From: Amarobacillus sp046328225
GTDB lineage: Bacteria; Chloroflexota; Dehalococcoidia; Tepidiformales; Tepidiformaceae
NCBI GenBank assembly: GCA_046328225.1
Contig: JAXLWZ010000011.1
Span: forward strand, 62,001 to 126,000
Length of the DNA stretch: 64,000 bases
Reading direction: 5' to 3'
Shown here: piece after piece, positions 17,701 to 25,622 of the stretch
Layout of the letters: each line of letters opens with the position of its first letter
How positions within the stretch are numbered: the stretch's first letter is position 1
Notes under the pieces: model-generated
The model's input: only the letters and a program-made list of their open reading frames with translations
The model's database searches: none
Told to the model about the DNA's origin: nothing
Program-made: the position numbers and the translations under genes

Positions 17701-17843
17701 AGCTGTTAGCTACGAGCTGTTAGCTACTGGCTGCTAGCTCTTAGCGTGACCACACGCGTGGCTGCTTGAGCCGGAAGGCCGGCGCCGTCTCGCGCGTGGC
17801 CACGGCTAACAGCTAACAGCTAATAGCTAATAGCTAACAGCTA
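17701..17843. repeat. Heptad hairpin element, class D
   Basis: The left arm is AGCTGTT, AGCTACG, AGCTGTT, AGCTACT (17701-17743). The core begins GCGTGACCACACGCG. The right arm is GGCTAAC, AGCTAAC, AGCTAAT, AGCTAAT (17804-17843). The right arm ends in the stop codon of the gene fragment at 17841. Confidence 0.9.
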
Positions 17844-17966
17844 CCCCCCCGGCTTCATCACCGCGATCCAGGCCATGAGCGGGATGCTGGCTACGAGGAG
17901 GGTGCCGAAGACGAGGGGCACGCGGTCGTCGAGGATTTCGCGGAGCTCGGGGGTCTTGCGGGCCAT
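17841..17966 (-). pseudogene. Duplicated 3' end of the adjacent DUF2269-like gene
   Basis: A 41-codon ORF, MARKTPELREILDD through IAVMKPGG, that repeats the last ~37 residues of the gene at 18078-18545 with only about four base changes over ~115 bp. Homology stops at GGGGGTCT, where class C repeat sequence supplies the ATG. Heptad arrays bound it on both sides. It is probably a recombination scar with no product. Confidence 0.8.
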
Positions 17967-18079
17967 CGGCCGTCGGCTGTCGGCCGTCGGCACGTGACCA
18001 CATGCCCGCCTTGTCGCGGACTTCAGCTAAAGCCCCGCGCCTGGCCACGCCGATGGCCGACAGCCGACGGCCGACAGCT
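17961..18079. repeat. Heptad hairpin element, class C
   Basis: The left arm is about 17961-17992 (GGCCATC, GGCCGTC, GGCTGTC). The core has CACGTGACCACATGC. The right arm, about 18050-18079, carries the complementary CGACAGC and CGACGGC units. It lies between the gene and its duplicated tail. Confidence 0.85.
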
Positions 18080-18545
18080 ACCCCGGCTTCATCACCGCGA
18101 TCCAGGCCATGAGCGGGATGCTGGCCACGAGCAGGGTGCCGAAGACGAGAGGCACGCGGTCGTCGAGGATTTCGCGGAGCTCGGGGGTCTCTTCGCCCTT
18201 CTTCGCGGCGATGAGTGACGCCAGGCGGGCGCGGCGCAGGCCGAACCCCAGCAGCGGCAGGCAGACCAGGTAGAAGAAGATGAAGAGGAGCACGAGCGCG
18301 GCGAGCCAGCCCGTCTTCACGAAGTTCAAGTTCTGCGCGGCGGCCCAGAAGAAGCCGGTGACGCCGGTCGCCATCGCCCCGGGGAGGAGGACGCGGGTCT
18401 CGCTGTTCGCGGCCTCGGTGAGGCAGTACATCTGGTACTTGACGTCCTTCGAACGCCATGCGCGGAGGATGAGGGGGTAGGTCGCTCCCAGCCCGGCCCC
18501 CAGCCACGCGAGCGAAAGCATGTGCAGCAGCCGCCATTCGTCCAC
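18078..18545 (-). CDS. DUF2269-like integral membrane protein
   Basis: A 155-residue protein with four predicted membrane helices (about 7-28, 52-73, 80-101, 130-150). The N-terminus WRLLHMLSLAWLGAGLG and overall layout resemble DUF2269 proteins such as the one at 4526. No catalytic residues are evident. Its stop lies at the edge of a heptad array, and its 3' end is duplicated downstream. Confidence 0.65.
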   Translation of the reverse strand: MDEWRLLHMLSLAWLGAGLGATYPLILRAWRSKDVKYQMYCLTEAANSETRVLLPGAMATGVTGFFWAAAQNLNFVKTGWLAALVLLFIFFYLVCLPLLGFGLRRARLASLIAAKKGEETPELREILDDRVPLVFGTLLVASIPLMAWIAVMKPG

Positions 18546-18593
18546 GCCCCCGACGATACGGCGCGGGCGGCTAACGGCGTACGCGGACGGTGC

Positions 18594-19742
18594 TTAGCGG
18601 GCGGCCACCTCGGCGCGGATGAAGTTGCAGATCTCGGCGACGGGCCCTTCGCCCTGCAGCCCCGAATGCATCTGGTTGATGGTGACGGCCACGGAGAGCC
18701 GCCGTTCGGGGTCGGCCCAGCCGACGGAGCCGCCGGCGCCGGGGTGCCCGAAGGTCGTGAGCGAAGGTCCGAGGGCGCTCGCGCCGGCCTCTTCGGACCC
18801 GCCGAGGAAGAAGCCGATGCCCTTGCGCAGGCGCTGGCCGAGCACCAGGTCGACGCGGTCGGTCATGAGGCGGTACATGTGCGGGATGCGTTCGGCGGTG
18901 ACGATGCGCACGCCATCGATTTCGCCGCCGTTGGCCAGCGCGCCATACATCCGGGCGAGGGCGCGCGCGGTGAAATGCCCGTTCGCCGAAGGCAGGCAGG
19001 CGCGGCGCGTGCGCGCATCGTTGAAGGTGAAGTTGGTGCGCATCGGCATCGCCTGGAAGATCGGGTGGTCCGGCCCCAGCGCGGCCGCGGGATTGGGCGT
19101 GCCGGGCGCCGGCGGCGGCGCGTTCCTGAGGGTGGTGAGCCGCTCATCGACGCCCTCGGGGATGCCCATGAACATCGAATCGCCCACCCCGAGCGGGCCC
19201 GCCAGGTCCTCGGCGAGCCACTCCTTGATGTGCCGGCCGCTCGCCTTCTGGATGATGCCGCCCGCGACCCAGGCATAGGTGAAGGCGTGGTAGCCCGTGT
19301 TCGTGCAGGGCGGATAGGCCGGGGCCTGCGCCGCGATCCAGTCGAGCGCGCCCTCCCAGTCCTCGATGAACTCGAGCGTGAACGGCCTGGGGACCGCGTG
19401 CAGCCCGGCCTGGTGGCTCATCGCCTGCGCGACCGTGACCTCGCCCTTGCCGTTCTGTGCGAACTCGGGCCAGTACTTCGCCACGGGCGCGTCGTAGTCG
19501 AGCTGGCCGCGGTCGGCGAGCATATGGAGGATGGTCGCGGCGACGCCCTTGGTGGTGGAGAAGCTGCTGAAGAGGCTCTCCGGGCCCACGCGCCGTTCGT
19601 CATGGGCGCCCATCTGTCCGTCCCAGGCATCGACGATGAGCTTGCCATCGCGATAGGCGCAAACCTGCGTGCCGATCTGGCGGCCCTCGGCGATCTGCCG
19701 CGCGATGAGCGCCTTCACCTTGCCGTTGAGTTCGCTGTCCAT
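18594..19742 (-). CDS. Class C beta-lactamase-like serine hydrolase
   Basis: A 382-residue protein of the beta-lactamase/penicillin-binding fold (EstB/LACTB type). SFSTTKG is the SxxK motif with the nucleophile Ser. YHAFTYAW stands where YxN is expected, and FGHPGAGGS is the HxG-type third motif. There is no signal peptide, so a cytoplasmic esterase or peptidase is more likely than a resistance enzyme. ATG at 19742. Confidence 0.8.
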   Translation of the reverse strand: MDSELNGKVKALIARQIAEGRQIGTQVCAYRDGKLIVDAWDGQMGAHDERRVGPESLFSSFSTTKGVAATILHMLADRGQLDYDAPVAKYWPEFAQNGKGEVTVAQAMSHQAGLHAVPRPFTLEFIEDWEGALDWIAAQAPAYPPCTNTGYHAFTYAWVAGGIIQKASGRHIKEWLAEDLAGPLGVGDSMFMGIPEGVDERLTTLRNAPPPAPGTPNPAAALGPDHPIFQAMPMRTNFTFNDARTRRACLPSANGHFTARALARMYGALANGGEIDGVRIVTAERIPHMYRLMTDRVDLVLGQRLRKGIGFFLGGSEEAGASALGPSLTTFGHPGAGGSVGWADPERRLSVAVTINQMHSGLQGEGPVAEICNFIRAEVAAR

Positions 19743-19866
19743 GGTCAAATCCCCCGGGGCGGCTTCGCGGCGGGAGTCTACGCCCGGGGTGGTGCGAGGA
19801 AAAACGCGAGTTTGCGGCGCTTTCGAGGCTCTTTCGCCGCGGCGCGCGAACGCACAGAATCCGCGC

Positions 19867-20529
19867 ATGGAGCTGTACGAGGTCATGCGGAGCGCGTTCT
19901 CGGCGCGCGAATTCACCCCCGAGCCCGTGGATGACGCCGTCCTGGCGCGCATCCTGGAGAACGCGCGCTTCGCCCCCAGCGGCGGCAACCGCCAGGGCGG
20001 GCACGTCATCATCGTCCGCGAACAGGCAACGAAGGACGCCATCGCGGAGTTGGCGAAGGAGCCCGCGAAGCGCTACGGCGCGCAGGTCGCGGCGGGGGAG
20101 TTCCCCTGGAACACGGTGGTGCCGACGAAGCTCACGCCCGAGCAGATCGCGGCGACGGAACCGCCCCGCGGGCTCAGCGAACCGTACCGCCGCGCGCCCG
20201 TGGTCATCGTCGTCTGCGTGGACCTGCGGGTGGTGGCCTCGGTCGATAGCGAGCTGGCGCGCGTGGGCGTGATCAGCGGCGCGTCGATCTACCCGCTGGT
20301 CTGGAACATCCTCCTGGGGCTGCGGGCCGAGGGCCTCGGGGGCACGCTCACGACGATGCCCATCGCGCGCGAGCCCGAACTGCGTGCCCTCATGGACATC
20401 CCCGAAGGCGTGGCGGTGGCGGCGCTCATCCCCGTCGGCCACCCGTCGCGCACCCTCACCAAACTCCGCCGCAAACCCGTCCGCGAATTCGCCACCCGCG
20501 AACGCTGGGGGGGAGACGCCTTCGGCTGA
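19867..20529 (+). CDS. Nitroreductase family protein
   Basis: A 220-residue FMN-dependent nitroreductase-fold enzyme. The N-terminal SAREFTPEPVDD and APSGGNRQGGH are the FMN phosphate-binding elements, and GLGGTLTTM is the second conserved block. It probably reduces nitro- or quinone-type compounds with NAD(P)H. The TGA stop is followed at once by a class A array. A second nitroreductase is encoded at 22522-23094. Confidence 0.8.
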   Translation: MELYEVMRSAFSAREFTPEPVDDAVLARILENARFAPSGGNRQGGHVIIVREQATKDAIAELAKEPAKRYGAQVAAGEFPWNTVVPTKLTPEQIAATEPPRGLSEPYRRAPVVIVVCVDLRVVASVDSELARVGVISGASIYPLVWNILLGLRAEGLGGTLTTMPIAREPELRALMDIPEGVAVAALIPVGHPSRTLTKLRRKPVREFATRERWGGDAFG

Positions 20530-20661
20530 GAGAAAAGAGAAAGGAGGAAAGAGAAACGGAGTGGCCAGCCGCCACGGCTGGCGGCGCCGGGGTTGATCCC
20601 CTGGGAACTGGGAACCGGGAACTGGGAACTTCTTTTCTCCTTCCTCTTGTCTCCTTTCTCT
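20530..20661. repeat. Heptad hairpin element, class A arms with class B core
   Basis: The left arm is GAGAAAA, GAGAAAG, GAGGAAA, GAGAAAC. The core holds GTGGCCAGCCGCCACGGC and GGGGTTGATCCCC, followed by class B units (CTGGGAA, CCGGGAA). The right arm is a pyrimidine heptad array (20630-20661). It sits exactly between two convergent stop codons. Confidence 0.9.
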
Positions 20662-21232
20662 ACGCCCCGTTCGCCGAGCCCCGCTCGGCGAACGGCGGCG
20701 TCTCCCCCTCGGGGACGGAGACTTCGAAGATGTTGAGCGTCATCGAGACGAGGCCGTAGTAGCCGGTGATGCCCACGACATCGACCAGGCCGCGCTCGCC
20801 GAGGATGGCGATGGCGCGGGCGTAGGTGGCATCGGAGAGGCGCTTCGTGGCGAAATACTCCGTAATCACGTCGTGGACGATGCGGTAGTCCTCGCGCTCG
20901 AAGGTAGGCGTGGCGCCGGTGCGGATCGCTTCGATGATGTCCGCCGGGAGGCCGGCCTGCAGCCCGAGGCGGGTGTGCGCCCAGAATTCGAACTGCGATC
21001 GCCATTCGCGACCCGCGAGCAGGATGGCGAGCTCGGACACGTCGCCGGGGAGGGAGGTGCCGAAGCGGCAGTAGGCGCCGACCTTCTGGGCTGTATCGGC
21101 CAGGCCGGGGGCGCGCAGCCACGCTTCGAAGGGTCCGCGCATGCCGCCGCGCGGGCCGCTTGTGATCTCGTTGGCGATGCGCTGCTGCTCGGCGCTGAGG
21201 GTGAGGGTTTCGAAGGGGGCGAGTCGGGCCAT
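20660..21232 (-). CDS. Carboxymuconolactone decarboxylase family protein
   Basis: A 190-residue helical protein of the CMD/AhpD superfamily, as shown by SELAILLAGREWRSQFEFWAHTRLGLQAGL. The CxxC of AhpD-type peroxidases is missing, so a decarboxylase-like or unknown activity is more likely. ATG at 21232. Confidence 0.75.
   Translation of the reverse strand: MARLAPFETLTLSAEQQRIANEITSGPRGGMRGPFEAWLRAPGLADTAQKVGAYCRFGTSLPGDVSELAILLAGREWRSQFEFWAHTRLGLQAGLPADIIEAIRTGATPTFEREDYRIVHDVITEYFATKRLSDATYARAIAILGERGLVDVVGITGYYGLVSMTLNIFEVSVPEGETPPFAERGSANGA
20667..20695 (-). terminator. Perfect hairpin in the 3' end of the CMD gene
   Basis: A 13-bp perfect stem (20667-20679 with 20683-20695) and CCC loop, lying in the last codons before the stop at 20660-20662. 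Termination or 3' stabilisation is inferred. Confidence 0.5.
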
Positions 21233-21315
21233 GGCGGCGCTCCGGGAGGGTGATGGCGGCATCGGAACCGATGCGGGGGCGGCCCGTCAAGGCGCGTGCT
21301 TGCCGCGGGCGGCGG

Positions 21316-21321
21316 TATACT
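21316..21321 (+). promoter_or_regulatory. -10 box of a probable leaderless mRNA
   Basis: TATACT, a perfect-looking -10 hexamer, ends 7 bases before the ATG at 21329. Confidence 0.5.
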
Positions 21322-21328
21322 CCCGGCC

Positions 21329-22402
21329 ATGCCCGAATCCGAGATCCCGCCCGGCATCGCCTACCCCGCCGTCGCGCGCTTCTTTCGCGACCACGTTCCC
21401 GGCGCCGATGGCGACCTCGCCTTCACGCTCATCGGCGAGGGGCGTTCGAACCTGACCTACGCCGTCACCTGCGGCGGCCAGAAGTGGGTGATGCGACGGC
21501 CGCCGCTCGGGCACGTGCTGCCGACGGCGCACGACATGGTGCGGGAGTACCGCGTGATCTCGGCGATGGACGCCCAGGGCTTCCCCGTCGCCCACCCGAT
21601 CGCGCTCTGCGAGGACCCGGCGGTCAACGACTATCCGTTTTATGTCATGAGCTTCGCCGACGGCCGCATCCTCACCTTCGATGACCACGCCGGGTACGCC
21701 GAGACCGCGCCCGAACGCGAGAAGATCGGCCACGCGCTCGTGGATACGCTCGTGCAGCTGCACGCCATCGACTACCAGGCCGCGGGCCTCGGCGATTTCG
21801 CCTTCAAGCCCGAGGGCTACCTCGAACGGCAGCTGCGGCGCTGGGGCGAGCAGTGGGAGCGTTCGAAGACGCGCGACCTGCCGGAGGTGGACGAACTTTC
21901 GCGGCGGCTGCGAAAGGCGCTGCCGCCATCGCCGCCGCCGACGCTCGTGCACGGCGATTACCGGCTCGGGAACATGGTCCTCGCGCACGACGACCCGGGC
22001 CGCGTGGTGGCGCTGCTGGACTGGGAGATGTCGACGCTGGGGGACCCGCTCTCGGACCTGGGCTACACCATTATGTATTGGGGCCAGGAGGGCGACCCGG
22101 AGCTGCGGCTGCTTTCGAACGAGGAGAGCCGCGTGACCGCGCGCCCGGGCTTCCTTTCGCGCGACGAGCTGGTGGCCGAATACGCGCGCAAGAGCGGCCG
22201 CAGCGTGGACCACATCGAGTTCTACGAAATCTTCGCGAACTACAAGATCGGGATCATCATGGAGGGCATCCACGCCCGCTACCTGGCCGGCGAAACCGTC
22301 GGCGACATCTTCGACGACGCGGGCGAAGTGGCGGCCTGGATGCTGGAGAACGGGCTCGCGGTGGCGGATCGAGCGCAGTCCCCCGCGTTGCGGGGGAGCT
22401 GA
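21329..22402 (+). CDS. Aminoglycoside-phosphotransferase-fold kinase (ACAD10/11-like)
   Basis: A 357-residue kinase-like protein. LIGEGRSNLTYAV is the glycine-rich loop, KWVMRRPP carries the ATP Lys region, LVHGDYRLGNMV is the HxDxxxxN catalytic loop and LLDWEMSTLGDP the metal-binding DxE. This subset resembles the phosphotransferase domain of ACAD10/11, linked to hydroxy-acyl-CoA catabolism; the substrate here is unknown. Confidence 0.8.
   Translation: MPESEIPPGIAYPAVARFFRDHVPGADGDLAFTLIGEGRSNLTYAVTCGGQKWVMRRPPLGHVLPTAHDMVREYRVISAMDAQGFPVAHPIALCEDPAVNDYPFYVMSFADGRILTFDDHAGYAETAPEREKIGHALVDTLVQLHAIDYQAAGLGDFAFKPEGYLERQLRRWGEQWERSKTRDLPEVDELSRRLRKALPPSPPPTLVHGDYRLGNMVLAHDDPGRVVALLDWEMSTLGDPLSDLGYTIMYWGQEGDPELRLLSNEESRVTARPGFLSRDELVAEYARKSGRSVDHIEFYEIFANYKIGIIMEGIHARYLAGETVGDIFDDAGEVAAWMLENGLAVADRAQSPALRGS
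22379..22397 (+). terminator. Hairpin at the end of the kinase gene
   Basis: An 8-bp perfect stem TCCCCCGC/GCGGGGGA with a GTT loop lies in the last codons, followed directly by the class D array. Confidence 0.45.
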
Positions 22403-22517
22403 TAGCTGTTAGCTGCTGGCTATTAGCGTGACCACACGCGGACATTTGTGGCTGGTTGGCGGCCGAAAGCTTCGCGACGGGTCACGCTAATAGCTAACAG
22501 CCAGTAGCTAATAGCTG
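22398..22517. repeat. Heptad hairpin element, class D
   Basis: The left arm is GCTGATA, GCTGTTA, GCTGCTG, GCTATTA. The core begins GCGTGACCACACGCG, identical over 15 bp to the core at 17744. The right arm is GCTAATA, GCTAACA and related units from 22486. The kinase's TGA stop lies inside the first unit. Confidence 0.9.
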
Positions 22518-22521
22518 CGCG

Positions 22522-23094
22522 CTACCATGCGCGCCCGAATTTCTCCCGCGACGTCACCTCCGCGACGGCCTTGCGGCGGTTCTTGCCGAGTTTCACGGCG
22601 GGCCAGCCCATGGGGATGACGGCGTGCACGGCCATGTCGGCCGGCAGGTCCAGCAGCGGCGCGACCTTCTCTTCGTTCAGGCGCCAGCGGGTTGTGAGCA
22701 CCGTGCCCAGGCCCGCGGCGTGCGCGGCCAGCAGGAGGTTCTGCACGGCCGGGTAGATCGAGCCCGCCGTCGCCGCATCGCCCGCGCGCCCTTCGCCGAA
22801 CGGCAGCGTCGAGCAGACGGCGATGAGCACGGGCACGTCGGCCCAGTTCTGGCGGTCGGGCGCGGACTGTCCGCGCGGCTGGCCCGTCATGTCGGACTGG
22901 ATATCGGCGATGGCGCGCTTCGTTTCGCGGTCGCGAATGACGATGAAGTGCCAGGGCTGGACGTTGCGAGCGTTGGGGGCGCGCGTGGCGACGCGCAGGA
23001 TGCGGGCGATGAGGTCGTCGGGGACGGGCTGGTCGGTGAAGGCGCGGACGGCGCGCTGGGTGGCGGCCAGCTGTTCGAGGGCTTCGAGATCCAT
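22522..23094 (-). CDS. Nitroreductase family protein
   Basis: A 190-residue nitroreductase: RAVRAFTDQPVPDDL and APNARNVQPWHFIVI form the FMN site, and GLGTVLTTRW the second block. AGGAG precedes the ATG at 23094 at suitable spacing. It is distinct in sequence from the one at 19867. Confidence 0.85.
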   Translation of the reverse strand: MDLEALEQLAATQRAVRAFTDQPVPDDLIARILRVATRAPNARNVQPWHFIVIRDRETKRAIADIQSDMTGQPRGQSAPDRQNWADVPVLIAVCSTLPFGEGRAGDAATAGSIYPAVQNLLLAAHAAGLGTVLTTRWRLNEEKVAPLLDLPADMAVHAVIPMGWPAVKLGKNRRKAVAEVTSREKFGRAW

Positions 23095-23150
23095 TGGGGA
23101 CTCCTGTCGCGGCGATGTGCCGGGATTGGTGGCGGCACTGTAGCGCAGGT

Positions 23151-23257
23151 GGCTGTCGGCCGTCGGCTCTTGGCCGTCGGCGTGGCCAGCCGCGGGGCAG
23201 GTGTGGCCGTCCGCCGGCGACCGAGGCATGTGGCACCAGCCGACAGCCGACGGCCGC
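23151..23257. repeat. Heptad hairpin element, class C
   Basis: The left arm is GGCTGTC, GGCCGTC, GGCTCTT, GGCCGTC. The core starts CGTGGCCAGCCGC. The right arm has CCGACAG, CCGACGG units. Confidence 0.85.
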
Positions 23258-23262
23258 CTGCG

Positions 23263-24012
23263 CTACAGGTCGAGGATGAGCCCGTCGTGGGCGAACGTGA
23301 TGCCGGGGATGGGCGCCGTCTCGGCGGCGAAGGCGAGCATCTCCGTGTTCATGTGCGTAACCACCAGGCGCGCGCAGCCGAGGCGAGGGAGGTTTTCGCG
23401 CACGGTTTCGAAGGCGAGATGGAATGGCACGCGCCGTTCGCGGACGTATCCTTCGCACACGAACAGGTCCGCGCCGGTGGTGACATCGGTGAGGGCATCG
23501 GTCCAGGCGGTGTCGCCGGAATAGGCGAGCGAGCGGCCGGCGTAGTCGATGCGCAGGGCGAGCGAGGGCGCGCCGCTGGCATGGTCGGCTTCGACGGCAC
23601 GGATGACGGCGGGCCCGAACGGCGCGGGTTCGCCGGGCACGAGTTCGGTGACGTGGGTGGCGAACCTGCGTGTCGCGGTCGCGCTGCCGGGGAAGAGCAC
23701 CTCCATCGCGCGCACCAGCCGTTCGCCCGTGCCCACCGGTCCGGCGACGTGCAGGTCCTGTTCGCGGCGGTTGAACTGGCCGTGCAGGACGAGGAACGGG
23801 ATCCCGCCGAAGTGGTCGCCGTGGAGGTGGCTGACGACGATGTGGCCGATGCTCCCGGGATCGACCCCCGCGCGGGCCATCGCGTGCAGGGACGTGGCGC
23901 CGCAATCGACCATGAGCGGCGCCGGCCCGCCTTCGAGGAGCATGCACGCCTGGAAGCGGCCGCCGCTCGCGAACGCATCGCCCGAACCGAGGAAGCGGAG
24001 AGTGGCGGTCAC
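23263..24012 (-). CDS. Ribonuclease Z-like metallo-beta-lactamase-fold protein
   Basis: A 249-residue MBL-fold protein. It starts LRFLGSGDAF, as RNase Z and arylsulfatase-like enzymes do, with SHLHGDHFGGIPFL as the metal motif, LAYSGDT for the bridging Asp and VTHMN near the end. The exosite of tRNase Z is not obvious, so an esterase-like or phosphodiesterase role is as likely. The GTG start overlaps the upstream HAD stop (GTGA). Confidence 0.8.
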   Translation of the reverse strand: MTATLRFLGSGDAFASGGRFQACMLLEGGPAPLMVDCGATSLHAMARAGVDPGSIGHIVVSHLHGDHFGGIPFLVLHGQFNRREQDLHVAGPVGTGERLVRAMEVLFPGSATATRRFATHVTELVPGEPAPFGPAVIRAVEADHASGAPSLALRIDYAGRSLAYSGDTAWTDALTDVTTGADLFVCEGYVRERRVPFHLAFETVRENLPRLGCARLVVTHMNTEMLAFAAETAPIPGITFAHDGLILDL

Positions 24013-24722
24013 GGTTCGCCTTCGTGGAGGAGGCGGGCGAGCGCGTCGCGGAGGGCGGGCACGGTGTCGACGTCGGCGTGGGGGACTTCGTCGTGCGCGC
24101 GGGGCTGCTGGTTCGCGTGCCGGCCGGTGCGCAGGCGGATGGCGGCCATGCCCAGCCAGCGCGCGGGCGCGATGTCGTTGTCGATGCGGTCGCCGACCAT
24201 GATCGTCTTCTCCGGTGCCACGCCGAGGTCGTCGCAGGCGCGAAGGAAGAGGCGGACGTCGGGCTTGCGCAGGCGGTGATGGCCGGTGACCTCGCGATGG
24301 CTGAAGAGCGCTCCGCAGCCCAGGGCATCGAGCTCGGCGACCACGCGCGCGGGCTGGTTCGCGGCGAGCCCGAGGAGGATGCCCTCGCCGTGGAGCCACC
24401 GCAGGAGGTCGACGATGCCGGGGCGGAGCTCGATGCCGCCGCGCTCGGTCTGTCGCCGGGCACCAGCCTCGGGGTTGCGGAAGCGCGCCATGACGCGGGC
24501 GGCGAGGGCGGCATCTCCGCCGGCGAGCGTCCAGGTGATGGCGCTGTAGGCGTCCGGGGCGAAGGCGGCGACGGCGCGGGCGTCGGCATCGGCATAGGCG
24601 GCATCGGAGACGGCCACGCCCTCGGCCCCGAACGCCGCGCGAATATCGCGGTCCACGAGCTGCTCGAAGCGGACCTCGGTATCGATCGGCCCGCCGACAT
24701 CGAAGAGCACGGCGCGGAACAT
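24009..24722 (-). CDS. HAD superfamily hydrolase
   Basis: A 237-residue HAD hydrolase. LFDVGGPID is a modified motif I in which Gly replaces the second Asp of DxD, so phosphatase activity is doubtful. AANQPA is a motif II variant, RKPD carries the Lys, and MVGDRIDNDI is motif IV. It is coupled to the MBL gene through a 4-base overlap. Confidence 0.75.
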   Translation of the reverse strand: MFRAVLFDVGGPIDTEVRFEQLVDRDIRAAFGAEGVAVSDAAYADADARAVAAFAPDAYSAITWTLAGGDAALAARVMARFRNPEAGARRQTERGGIELRPGIVDLLRWLHGEGILLGLAANQPARVVAELDALGCGALFSHREVTGHHRLRKPDVRLFLRACDDLGVAPEKTIMVGDRIDNDIAPARWLGMAAIRLRTGRHANQQPRAHDEVPHADVDTVPALRDALARLLHEGEP

Positions 24723-24737
24723 GGCGGGATATTGGGA

Positions 24738-24767
24738 GAGAAAAGAGAAAAGAGGAAGGAGGAAAGG
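24738..24767. repeat. Heptad repeat, class A, left arm of a split element
   Basis: Units GAGAAAA, GAGAAAA, GAGGAAG, GAGGAAA. The nearest complementary arm is about 790 bp away at 25555-25586. Confidence 0.8.
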
Positions 24768-25554
24768 GTGCGCGAGCGGGCGGTGTGGATGGCGGCGGGG
24801 GATAGCGGCGCGGCTCCCGCCGGGTCCCCAGCCGACGGAGCGGGACGGGCGCCGCGGCGTGCACAGGCCGCACGTTGAATCTAACCGGGCGGCGAGACGG
24901 ACCGGACTGCCGTTGTTAAGGCGCTCGACGAGATCGAAGATGAGTTCGGCCGGGGCTGAGACGCGATTAGGTTCCAGCTCAAGAATATCGAGCTATCGCG
25001 GCGTCGGCACGATTGGACACTCACGGGAGACGGCAGTGGCTATACACAGGGGCTGGGCGCCCGAGGACGATCCGATCTACTCCGAGCCCTTCACGATATC
25101 TCCGCTGAGAGGGACCGCCGGGTCGACGAAGCTTTCCGTCGCTACAGAGGCGGGGAAGAAGGCCACCAAGGCCTCTACGAAGAGGGCGGTGGAGCAGGAG
25201 ACGAAGGACACGCAGGGCTAGCCTTCGAGGCAGGCCCCGCGCGCGCACTCGCCCCTCCGGGCTCGGCCAACCACTCCCGGGTGCCGGGAGCCGAGGGCCG
25301 GCCATGCGCGCCCGCCGTCACGCGCGCCGTGAAACACGCGCGCCAGGCAACTGTTTCACGCGATGTTTCACGCCTGGCCGGGGCGGCACAATCACGCCCG
25401 GAGCGAAGCTAAGAGCCGTGTTTCACGGGCTGTTTCACGGCTTCGGACGCCCGTCGCAGGCGTCCAATGTTTCACGGATCGGCACGCGTTTCGGCACGCC
25501 CGGCGACGTCTGGCCCACACGCCTTAGCGCCATCGCCCGAGCCGTCGCGCCCAC
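24768..25554. other. Gene-poor segment between split heptad arms
   Basis: I find no convincing gene in these ~790 bp. One open frame on the plus strand (24721-25221) ends in a Lys-rich tail, but it starts in repeat DNA and has no recognisable domain. The part from about 24880 to 25220 is visibly less GC-rich than its neighbours, which suggests acquired or decayed DNA. The right part carries six copies of TGTTTCAC. Confidence 0.5.
25329..25475. other. Cluster of six parS half-sites (TGTTTCAC)
   Basis: TGTTTCAC, exactly half of the parS consensus, occurs at 25352, 25364, 25419, 25431 and 25468, and inverted at 25329. Two pairs are direct repeats 12 bp apart. No full palindrome is present. ParB or another factor could bind here; this is inference. 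Confidence 0.55.
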
Positions 25555-25586
25555 CCTTTTCTCTTTCCTCCTTTCTCTTTTCTCTC
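25555..25586. repeat. Heptad repeat, class A, right arm of a split element
   Basis: Pyrimidine units CTTTTCT, CTTTCCT, CCTTTCT, CTTTTCT, complementary to 24738-24767. Confidence 0.85.
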
Positions 25587-25622
25587 TTGCCGCGCGTAGA
25601 CTCGCGCGGCAAGGAGACCCCC

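Noticed and set aside
17701..17843. Heptad arrays as CRISPR arrays
   Set aside because: Units are 7 bp with no spacers, and no cas genes are near.
24721..25221. An open frame of 166 codons in the gene-poor segment
   Set aside because: It begins in a heptad array, has no recognisable domain, and other frames are open too. Kept only as part of the segment description.
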